Of a DNA stretch of 64,000 nucleotides, positions 57,382-64,000 are shown piece after piece. The stretch lies in NCBI RefSeq assembly GCF_001010285.1, contig NZ_CP011104.1, positions 2,790,001 through 2,854,000 of the forward strand. Reading direction: 5' to 3'. Within the stretch, counting starts at the first letter, position 1. Every line of letters begins with the position of its first letter. The notes beneath the pieces are model-generated. The model made no database searches, was not told the DNA's origin, and saw only the letters and a list, made by a program, of their open reading frames with translations. The stretch is from Photorhabdus thracensis (GTDB lineage: Bacteria; Pseudomonadota; Gammaproteobacteria; Enterobacterales; Enterobacteriaceae). Position numbers and translations under genes: made by a program.

Positions 57382-57996
57382 GTGTCTCCGAGTGTTCTGG
57401 CAACGTTTTGGGCTGTGTCTTTCTTGTTTGTTATCACCCCTGGGATGGACTGGGCGTATGCCATCTCGGCGGGCATTCGCGGCAGAATGGTTATGCCAGC
57501 TGTTAGTGGCATGTTGCTTGGTCATTTGGCAGCTACCGGTTTAGTTGCTGCTGGTGTCGGCGCTTTGGTAGCGAATATGCCCCTCGCACTGACCATGCTG
57601 ACCATCGTAGGCGCCGGTTACCTGCTTTGGCTTGGGGTTGGTCTAATCCGCAATCCTGCGGCACCAGCCACCGAACTTATTGACACACCAGATAACGCCG
57701 TGCAGTGGATACTGAAGGGGGTAGGCGTCAGCGGTTTAAACCCCAAAGTATTTTTATTGTTTCTGGCTCTACTGCCACAATTTTCCGACCCGGAGAGTTC
57801 ATGGCCATTACCTACACAAATGCTGACCCTGGGGAGTATCCATATAGCTAGTTGTGGCGTTGTTTATTTGTTGGTTGGTTACGGTTCTCAGGTAGTTCTT
57901 AAGACGAGACCTGCTGCCGCGAAGCTGGTGAGCCGGATCTCCGGTGCAGCGATGACGGGTATTGCCCTCCTGCTTCTGGCCGAAACAGTAATTTAG
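57382..57996 (+). CDS. LysE/RhtB-family amino acid exporter
   Basis: 204 residues from GTG at 57382 (GAGGG upstream), the usual length for the family. About six membrane segments. The signature FWAVSFLFVITPGMDWAYAI (normally TPGP) sits in helix 1; then ISAGIRGRMVMPAVSGMLLG and GVSGLNPKVFLLFLALLPQF. Exports an amino acid or homoserine-lactone-like compound. Likely controlled by the divergent Lrp-type regulator. Longer upstream frames cover the promoter and regulator gene and are not used. Confidence 0.88.
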   Translation: MSPSVLATFWAVSFLFVITPGMDWAYAISAGIRGRMVMPAVSGMLLGHLAATGLVAAGVGALVANMPLALTMLTIVGAGYLLWLGVGLIRNPAAPATELIDTPDNAVQWILKGVGVSGLNPKVFLLFLALLPQFSDPESSWPLPTQMLTLGSIHIASCGVVYLLVGYGSQVVLKTRPAAAKLVSRISGAAMTGIALLLLAETVI

Positions 57997-58015
57997 AAAA
58001 TATAAGGAGATTAAA

Positions 58016-58570
58016 ATGGATGAACAGATTTCCCCGTAGGAAAAAATCCGATCAGCAACACTGGGAAGGTTCGTATCCAGCATCTTCGGGAAATGAAAGA
58101 ACAAGGCCACAAATGGGCCATGCTTACCAACTACGATATGTACACTGCGGCCACCTTTGAAGAGGCTGGTATACCAGTGCTATTGGTCGGCGACTCGGCG
58201 TCCAATAACATCTTTGGATATGACACCTCATTACCAGTTACCGTCGATGACCTTATTCCCCTTGTGCGTGCCATATCTCGTTCCACCCAACGTGCACTGG
58301 TGATTGCAGATTTACCTTTTGGCTCCTTATCAGGGATCACCTGAACAATGTTTTCATACCACAGTGCTGTTCATGAAGGAAGGAGAAGCTCAAGCGGTCA
58401 AGCTGGAAGATGGGCTGGAAATGCTTCCACAGGTAGAGAAGTTGGTAAACGCCGGGATACCGGTCATGTCCCATATCGGTTTCACTCCTCAGGCAGAACA
58501 TCAACTGGGAGGTTACCGGGTACAAGGTAAAGAGGACAAAGGGCAGAAACTAATTTCGCAGCTGATGTAG
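58016..58570 (+). pseudogene. Ketopantoate hydroxymethyltransferase (PanB) fragment with frameshifts
   Basis: ATG at 58016 with AAGGAGA upstream; MDEQISP then TAG, whereas the next frame gives [20 protein letters not shown]. It continues through [20 protein letters not shown] and [16 protein letters not shown] to LVIADLPFG, where another shift occurs. Then CFHTTVLFMKEGEAQAVKLE and IPVMSHIGFTPQAEHQLGGY until QLM and stop. The last third is missing. Not a working panB. The protein looks actinobacterial-like, hinting at transfer with the neighbouring genes. Confidence 0.85.
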
Positions 58571-58685
58571 AAGGCGGGACCTTTCCCGGAGACGAGCATT
58601 CTTTCTGACGAATTCTTTAAGATAGCATGCCGTTCAAAAGCAAACCTAAAGCTGACATGTTCAAACTACTTTGCGAGGAACATCC

Positions 58686-59171
58686 ATGACAAACATCAGG
58701 CAGCTCACTGCCGAAGGGCTCCGTATAGGCGATCGATTTACGATAACGCGCCGTTTCACCTCCGAGGAAATAGTATCCTTCGCGAGTCTTTCCAGAGACT
58801 ACAACCCGGTACATTGCGATAGCGATTATGCGAAGCTCAAAGGTCTTCGGGCTCCTATTGCCCATGGCCTCCTCACAGCGAGTCTGATCACTGAAATCGG
58901 CGGCCAGATTGGCTGGCTTGCAGTGAGTATGTCGTTCCGATTTAAGCGACCTATCTATGCCGACGAGACCTTGACCTGTGACTGGGTCATTCTCGAAATT
59001 GACGAGAAAGGACGTGCCAAGGCGGAGGTTCGTGTCATCAATAGCGATGGCATCACCGTTCTGGAGGCAGAGACAACGGGTGTATTGCCCGATGAAAGCG
59101 AACGACAACGCCTAGTTGAGATGCTCGCCGAGGGCGATCCTACCAACGGCGTCACAAACCCTTACGCATAA
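58686..59171 (+). CDS. MaoC-like (R)-specific enoyl-CoA hydratase domain protein
   Basis: 161 residues from MTNIRQLTAEGLRIGDRFTI (GAGGAA upstream). Hot-dog fold hydratase motif SRDYNPVHCDSDYAKLKG with catalytic Asp and His, then APIAHGLLTASLITE. Acts on 2-enoyl thioesters in fatty acid or polyester-type metabolism. No obvious partner here. It belongs to the Lrp-LysE-PanB cassette by proximity. Confidence 0.85.
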   Translation: MTNIRQLTAEGLRIGDRFTITRRFTSEEIVSFASLSRDYNPVHCDSDYAKLKGLRAPIAHGLLTASLITEIGGQIGWLAVSMSFRFKRPIYADETLTCDWVILEIDEKGRAKAEVRVINSDGITVLEAETTGVLPDESERQRLVEMLAEGDPTNGVTNPYA

Positions 59172-59397
59172 AACTTCCGCCCTGATTGGCAGATTCAGCG
59201 CAAATTCATCATGGGCATGACTTCAACCAGACAAAGAAGGGGTTGCGTGACTAGCCTGCAAGACCACCTTCAGGCCCCAACTACCGGATGTGATGCTTGT
59301 AATTAAATAATATAAAATTATAGTTAGTACTTGGAGGCACTATGAATTACTACGCAGAGGATCACTTCTAGGTATCGTTAATTAATCTGGAAGTATT

Positions 59398-59688
59398 ATG
59401 AAAAAACAGAAACAACAGTATAAGTACTCTGAGGTGTTCTCAGGCATTCGCCGTGATTGGGCTTATTACCCTCTACTGAAGAGTTGGTTACACAAACGCT
59501 TCAGTACCAAGCAGGAAAAGAGCTATTATTATTTACATCTTATTGTGTATAAAGGTTATCCACTTAAGCTGAGAGCTGCGCGTGGAAAGCTACTGGCAGA
59601 TCCCTGGGATGATTATCCTTCTGATGCTTATGATGTAGCCAGAAGCTGGAAGCACAACTCCAGAAGAAAACACCAGTACTATCGCTGA
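59398..59688 (+). CDS. Small basic protein of unknown function
   Basis: 96 residues, rich in Lys, Arg, Tyr and Trp: SEVFSGIRRDWAYYPLLKSW, KRFSTKQEKSYYYLHLIVYK, PWDDYPSDAYDVARSWKHNS. No membrane segment or signal peptide. I do not recognise the family. Amino acid usage is coherent and a weak ribosome site precedes the ATG, so it may be real. Confidence 0.45.
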   Translation: MKKQKQQYKYSEVFSGIRRDWAYYPLLKSWLHKRFSTKQEKSYYYLHLIVYKGYPLKLRAARGKLLADPWDDYPSDAYDVARSWKHNSRRKHQYYR

Positions 59689-59754
59689 TGATAAGCTAAT
59701 CAGTGAAACTTAACGGGCCTGGCATACAGGCCTTTTCCTTATAATTTTCAGTTG

Positions 59755-60045
59755 TCAAAACCGTAGCTGTATAAAACATAAGGTAAGGAAATGCCCAGAA
59801 TAACGACAGTAAAGTAAAACGTGGAGATAAATGCCAGACCTGCCAGCAGGCTTTTTAACCCTTCCAAGCCAGATAATGTAAACCAATTTATCCAGCGATT
59901 GACTGAGGAACGTGAACATCGCTATTTTAGTCCCCTCCCGACTGGCCCCGGATAACCCGAGAGCATGATTACTTAACCGTTCGTGATGAGGATTAGCTAA
60001 TTTAGATCTTCCAGCTATAGTCAATATTGCCCGAACAGCCGCCAT
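59755..60045 (-). pseudogene. Relic of an integrase domain-containing protein
   Basis: Residues 2-43 (AAVRAILTIAGRSKLANPHH, ERLSNHALGLSGASREGTKI) align with residues 85-127 of the intact recombinase at 44856 (SVLRSVLAQAGKHKLADPDN...). The rest is out of frame. A decayed paralogue of that integrase. Confidence 0.7.
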
Positions 60046-60050
60046 CTTAT

Positions 60051-60485
60051 TTAGATATCCTTCATATGTCCATCTTCTAACTTCACTATTCTATCTGCCA
60101 CTCCGAAATAAGAGTCATCATGAGTAATAACAATAACGGTTTTGCCACGCGCCTTTAATTCAGGTAATAATTCCGTATAAAACACTCTTTTAAAAACTGG
60201 GTCTTGATCTGCTGCCCATTCATCAAAAATATAAATAGGACGATCCTCTAAATAAGCAGATACTAAAGCTAATCTTTTACGCTGACCAGTAGATATATTT
60301 ATGGTAGAGAATTTTCCATCTACTACTTTTACTTTATGATCCATGCCCAATTTCTGAATGTAGTGAGTGGCTTTATCAGTAATATGTGAATCTAAAGTGA
60401 GTAGCTCTTCAAACAAATGAAAATCAGAAAAAACAGCAGAGAAGAACTGCCGAGAGCTTCTGTGATTATCTGACCTACCCGTCAT
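60051..60485 (-). pseudogene. Cyclic peptide/siderophore-type ABC exporter, ATPase end only
   Basis: 144 codons. From RQFFSAVFSDFHLFEELLTL it follows the C-terminal half of SyrD/PvdE/YojI-type exporters (membrane plus ATPase fused): signature loop INISTGQRKRLALVSAYLED, Walker B PIYIFDEWAADQDP and H-loop VIVITHDDSYF. The transmembrane part and Walker A are missing. It may be the end of a peptide exporter once linked to a biosynthetic locus. Confidence 0.8.
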
Positions 60486-60614
60486 TTTCTCTTATTTCAC
60501 CGGATAGAATACAAAACAGCGAAGGCAAGGCGTCAGGTATTGACAGCCAGCCAAGTCAATGCCTTAGCCAACCCCTCCCCCTTATGACAAACCACCATAG
60601 ACTTGCCATAAGGG

Positions 60615-61843
60615 CAGGGCACGAGCATACTTTGACTGCTATTCATCCAAAGAAAACTCTTGCCCGATAATCATCGCACCAACCCGCTTTTTTAAGCTTG
60701 TTCCTTTGGCTCGGTGCCCCGCAATCGCATTGTTTGACCAGATTCAGGACGATACGACGGAATAAGGCCAGATTCTCAACTGCACCCTCCAGAACAATTC
60801 GTGAATCATCTTCTTTAAAGACCACATCAAGAATATAGTGCTGGGTATTTTCAATCCGCCAATGCTGGCGAATATAATATCCCAGTGATTTATGCTTGGG
60901 CGAAAGGGAACTCACATAATAAGACGTGTCCACCGTTCCTTTGCCATTTTGTGTCCGGTGACGTTCTACGGCGATAATGCTACGAATGGTCGGCCATTTC
61001 TCGATTAATTCTGCCGTAAATTGGGGCTTTAACTGAAACACATAACGCTCTTCACGCCGGCCATGGGCTTCTTGCTTAACTTCCGTGATAATTTTTTCTT
61101 TACCGGCATCAAACACCGCCTGAAATTGCGATTGGACGGCTTCCCACAGATGGGGTTGATTTTTTTTCACCTGAACCACGACATGGGCTTTCTTTTCGCT
61201 GATTTTTTCCAGCGTTTGGCGCTGACAATGCAAAGCATCCAGCGTGACGATGCTGCCTTTCAGGTCAAGGATATCCAACATCTGCCGCACGATACTGATT
61301 TCCCCGTTTTTCGTGGCAGTGGCTTTCTGGCTCAGGACTAATCCTTGTTCCGTATCATATGCCGTGACCAGTTGGACGGCGTTTTGCTTTTCATTACGGT
61401 AGGCGCGTCGCAGAACTTTTCCATCGAAGGCAATGACCGGTTTCCCTGCCTGTTCACGTTGTTCATTGATCCAGTTGAGCAAAGCCTCCAACAGCGAATC
61501 AAGTTCAATAGCGCGCACAATTCTGGCAACCGTGTGTCGGCATGGTATTCCACTGAGAAAGGGGCGATATTTTTTCAGCCACGTAATTTTGGCCCGACCA
61601 TAAGTTTCAATATCTTGCCAACCTTCAGCGCCAGCGAGAATGGCGCTGATGACAAGAAAAATAACATCAATCAGCTCGTATTGACGATTGATGTCAGAAC
61701 GAGTTTCTTTCACAACGGTTAAATGTTCAATCAGGGTCTGGTTCGGATTCATGGGCGAGTATTAAAAAGAAAAATAAGGAGAATGAGATCATATAATTAC
61801 GGTTCATTCAAGGGGGGGGGTAAAAAAGTATGCTCGCGCCCTG
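60615..61843 (-). mobile_element. ISAs1-family insertion sequence, copy 2
   Basis: 1229 bp, same ends and same nine-base homopolymer as copy 1, opposite orientation. Flanks (GCCATAAGGG left, GGGCAACATA right) do not match, so no target duplication: a deletion or rearrangement joined this copy to new DNA on one side. It cuts the gene fragment that follows at 61844. Confidence 0.95.
60643..61752 (-). CDS. ISAs1-family transposase (copy 2)
   Basis: 369 residues with translation identical to the copy at 40313-41422. Intact DDE motifs. Two identical copies 20 kb apart in inverted orientation could invert the DNA between them by recombination. Confidence 0.95.
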   Translation of the reverse strand: MNPNQTLIEHLTVVKETRSDINRQYELIDVIFLVISAILAGAEGWQDIETYGRAKITWLKKYRPFLSGIPCRHTVARIVRAIELDSLLEALLNWINEQREQAGKPVIAFDGKVLRRAYRNEKQNAVQLVTAYDTEQGLVLSQKATATKNGEISIVRQMLDILDLKGSIVTLDALHCQRQTLEKISEKKAHVVVQVKKNQPHLWEAVQSQFQAVFDAGKEKIITEVKQEAHGRREERYVFQLKPQFTAELIEKWPTIRSIIAVERHRTQNGKGTVDTSYYVSSLSPKHKSLGYYIRQHWRIENTQHYILDVVFKEDDSRIVLEGAVENLALFRRIVLNLVKQCDCGAPSQRNKLKKAGWCDDYRARVFFG

Positions 61844-61969
61844 GGGCAACATATGGTATGGAGTATGATTGGAGGTCAGCTTCTTATTAAACTCATTTAT
61901 GCAATTATTGGCATCGTACCTATATACATGTTCAGATATCTATTTAATAAATTTATTTACCAGAAATAA
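61844..61969 (+). pseudogene. C-terminal fragment of a VUT-family (preQ0/queuosine precursor) transporter
   Basis: Open frame right from the IS end: WSMIGGQLLIKLIYAIIGIV then [16 protein letters not shown] and stop, 41 residues, one membrane helix and a basic tail. This resembles the last helix of the COG1738/YhhQ transporters that import 7-deazaguanine precursors. The queF gene 11 bases downstream supports this identity. The 5' part was lost at the IS. Confidence 0.5.
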
Positions 61970-61980
61970 AAGGAGCTAAA

Positions 61981-62814
61981 ATGAGCAATTCCCATTTCAC
62001 TATTTCAGAATTACCACTTGGTAAAGATACAACTTATCCAGAAAAATATTCACCAGACTTACTTCATGGTGTCCCCAGATCTCTCGGCAGATCATCCTTA
62101 TCAATTAAGGATACACCTGAGTATGGCGAGGATATCTGGAATCTTTATGAGCTATCCTGGTTAAATAAAAATGGTTTACCACAAGTTGCCACAGGAAGAG
62201 TGGCCATTAATGCTCACAGTAAAAATCTGATAGAGTCTAAAAGTTTCAAGCTCTATTTGAACAGCCTGAATCAGACAAATTTTGAAAACTGGGACGATGT
62301 GCATAATACCATAGTTAACGATCTCGAAAATTGCGCTTCTGGAAACGTAGCATTAGAACTCTATCCTGTTACTGACATCAGTGTTCAACAGGCTGGAAAC
62401 TTTGAAGGGGTATGCATTGATAATCAGGATATAAATATCGCGGATTTTAGATTCAGTAATGCTTACCTGAACAATGCAATAGGTGATGAGTATACAGAAG
62501 AAACGCTAGTCAGCCATTTGCTGAAATCGAACTGCCTCATTACAAATCAACCTGATTGGGGATCGGTTCAGATTCATTATCAGGGTCGTCGTATCAATAG
62601 GGAAGCACTTCTTAGATATTTAGTATCATTCAGACAACACAATGAGTTCCATGAGCAATGTGTGGAACGTATTTTTAATGACCTGAACTATTTCTGTAAA
62701 CCAGAATATCTTGCAGTTTATGCTCGTTACACTCGCAGAGGAGGCCTGGATATTAATCCTTGGCGTAGCAATACACCTTTCAAACCTTCCCATTTCCGAC
62801 TAGCAAGGCAATAA
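61981..62814 (+). CDS. queF: NADPH-dependent 7-cyano-7-deazaguanine reductase (QueF)
   Basis: 277 residues, full bimodular E. coli-type QueF. Reduces preQ0 to preQ1 in queuosine synthesis. Features: [39 protein letters not shown] (QueF motif), [20 protein letters not shown] with the catalytic Cys, [42 protein letters not shown] precedes the ATG. Linked to a transporter remnant, suggesting a former precursor import and use pair. Whether it is the only queF of the genome cannot be seen. Confidence 0.96.
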   Translation: MSNSHFTISELPLGKDTTYPEKYSPDLLHGVPRSLGRSSLSIKDTPEYGEDIWNLYELSWLNKNGLPQVATGRVAINAHSKNLIESKSFKLYLNSLNQTNFENWDDVHNTIVNDLENCASGNVALELYPVTDISVQQAGNFEGVCIDNQDINIADFRFSNAYLNNAIGDEYTEETLVSHLLKSNCLITNQPDWGSVQIHYQGRRINREALLRYLVSFRQHNEFHEQCVERIFNDLNYFCKPEYLAVYARYTRRGGLDINPWRSNTPFKPSHFRLARQ

Positions 62815-62975
62815 TTAATATGCTGCAATCCCTTTTACTCTTTTAAGGGATTGCAGATAAATATTAGTGGCAAATCTGGCTCAGTTCAACCTCATTTCAA
62901 GATACTGAGTGAGCTAAACTTGGGCCCATTCAATCAAAAAGAACAATCAAATTAACTTATATTGATATATTTTCC

Positions 62976-63209
62976 TCAATTAATAACTTCATTGATTATT
63001 TCATCTCCAATAATGGAAACAGATTCAAGAATATCTGTGTGAGAGCATTCATTCATTAATTTAATAACTAATGGATTCACTACCCATGCCGATATTATCC
63101 GGCTTGTTGAGAATGGCTGACGGCTAATTTTTAGACCCACATAATTAGCGGCATTATAAGCACTAGTACTACAGCCGTACTTACTTCTCTCAACAGAAAA
63201 GACACTCAT
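62976..63209 (-). CDS. Small protein of unknown function
   Basis: 77 residues: MSVFSVERSKYGCSTSAYNA, ANYVGLKISRQPFSTSRIIS, then IKLMNECSHTDILESVSIIG. Two cysteines, no signal peptide. Not recognised. Its YGCST codons lie in one arm of a 16-bp inverted repeat whose other arm encodes YGCST in the divergent gene. No strong ribosome site, so only moderately likely to be real. Confidence 0.4.
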   Translation of the reverse strand: MSVFSVERSKYGCSTSAYNAANYVGLKISRQPFSTSRIISAWVVNPLVIKLMNECSHTDILESVSIIGDEIINEVIN

Positions 63210-63292
63210 AGAAAAGCTTAATTCATGCGGTTTCTCAGAGTTGTGAGCATCAAGGAAAATGCAACTTTCTGGTATCTACGGCTGTAGTACTA
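63164..63292. repeat. 16-bp inverted repeat between two divergent small ORFs
   Basis: TAGTACTACAGCCGTA at 63164-63179 and its exact inverse TACGGCTGTAGTACTA at 63277-63292. Each arm lies within the 5' part of a divergent ORF and is read as YGCST in both. Confidence 0.85.
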
Positions 63293-63540
63293 ATTCAAGC
63301 TCTGGTAACACAAATATTGCCTGCTCGATAGTCAATACATGGGAAATAACAATGGCTAATTTTAAACAGTTTAGTAACTACCTGTATCGGCATTACGTGC
63401 TTTCATATAACCTGCCAGCATTTTACTGGCTGATTTTTTTCACTCAACACTGTGTATACGCCCTGTTAATCACCTTGTCTTCTCTTCTGACTGAATTTTT
63501 CCTTGAATTGAATTTCACCAACTACGAAATTACGCTGTAG
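63259..63540 (+). CDS. Small membrane protein of unknown function
   Basis: 93 residues (or 62 from an internal ATG at 63352, MANFKQF). One hydrophobic stretch FYWLIFFTQHCVYALLITLS (about residues 59-78) suggests a membrane helix. Unrecognised. Divergent partner and shared inverted repeat noted above. Confidence 0.4.
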   Translation: MQLSGIYGCSTNSSSGNTNIACSIVNTWEITMANFKQFSNYLYRHYVLSYNLPAFYWLIFFTQHCVYALLITLSSLLTEFFLELNFTNYEITL

Positions 63541-63623
63541 TTAAATATCTTATATGAATGGTAGTCCATGATATATAAAACCATCGAATCCATGAACCAC
63601 ATAGCACATTTAAAAATCAATTA

Positions 63624-63911
63624 TTATTTTGTCGGAAAACCTATCTGAAACTGATGGTTTCCTTTTCCATCTACCTTATTATGATAGTTCATCTTTCCAT
63701 TACAACGTCCATATTCATGATCCCCATATAACTTCCCTAAGTTACTACTATTAGGGCCTACGGTAAAAAAACAGCGGAAACACGGATTAGCCCTTGCTAA
63801 CACCGTTATTTTTGCCTGATTAATGATTAAATCTTCACAATCAAAACTACCGATAATGATTTTGATCATAAAATACACGCCAGAATCACTAACAATAGAA
63901 TATTCCAACAA
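63624..63911 (-). CDS. Small protein of unknown function
   Basis: 95 residues, or 81 from the internal ATG (MIKIIIGSFDCEDLIINQAK). Continues ITVLARANPCFRCFFTVGPN and GKLYGDHEYGRCNGKMNYHN, with four cysteines and a Gly/Asn-rich end. No known domain. It is in the same orientation as the 62976 gene, and I cannot tell what it does. Confidence 0.4.
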   Translation of the reverse strand: MLEYSIVSDSGVYFMIKIIIGSFDCEDLIINQAKITVLARANPCFRCFFTVGPNSSNLGKLYGDHEYGRCNGKMNYHNKVDGKGNHQFQIGFPTK

Positions 63912-64000
63912 ACCACTAGAAAAAAAGAACTAAATCGTCTGATTCATATCATTATTAATGATAAAACATTAAATTAGATAATGAATATCACTACTATCTC

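Overview
The window looks like the chromosome of an insect-pathogenic enterobacterium of the Photorhabdus/Xenorhabdus group, more likely Photorhabdus. The core genes mltC, yggX, mutY, trmB, yggL, glsB and yggN are enterobacterial in sequence and order. The rest is a P2-type prophage, an IS-rich island and antibiotic-type biosynthetic genes. This assignment rests on gene content and protein sequence, not on a marker gene search.

Layout. (1) 1-20.2 kb: morphogenesis and lysis genes of a P2-like prophage. Portal and terminase read leftward. Scaffold, capsid, tail completion, sheath/tube, holin-endolysin-spanins, tape measure, baseplate, fibre and hub genes read rightward, mostly with start/stop overlaps. 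gpE carries a textbook -1 frameshift site. (2) 20.2-22.4 kb: prophage edge, with a putative type I toxin-antitoxin locus (TisB-like 27-residue peptide plus a predicted antisense-type RNA), a Ner-like regulator and a tRNA-like remnant. A Fur-box-preceded iron-siderophore binding protein gene is cut off here. (3) 23.2-28.9 kb: conserved chromosomal block ending in tRNA-Phe, a common island insertion site. (4) 29-43.6 kb: beyond the tRNA, a dead IS1182-type element, then a leftward operon whose products match the butirosin/ribostamycin style of 2-deoxystreptamine biosynthesis: 2-deoxy-scyllo-inosose synthase, DegT-type aminotransferase, truncated radical SAM protein, class III aminotransferase, PIG-L deacetylase, phosphoribosyltransferase, histidine phosphatase, a small carrier-like protein and a very large PEP-synthase-like protein. 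(5) 44-64 kb: island of recombinases, a SIR2-HerA defence pair, two type II toxin-antitoxin pairs, many IS remnants, an Lrp/LysE/PanB/MaoC cassette, an ABC exporter fragment, a preQ0 transporter fragment with queF, and small unknown genes.

How it fits together. The operon could make a ribosylated aminocyclitol from glucose-6-phosphate: cyclisation, transamination, oxidation and second transamination, deacetylation, phosphoribosylation and dephosphorylation. In this sequence it looks inactivated. An ISAs1-family element with a 10-bp target duplication splits the giant gene in frame. The class III aminotransferase lost one A in a poly-A run, and the radical SAM gene lacks its 3' half. The HerA ATPase of the defence pair also has one in-frame stop. 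The picture is of a recently decaying, mobile-element-laden island. All database comparisons are from memory; no searches were run.
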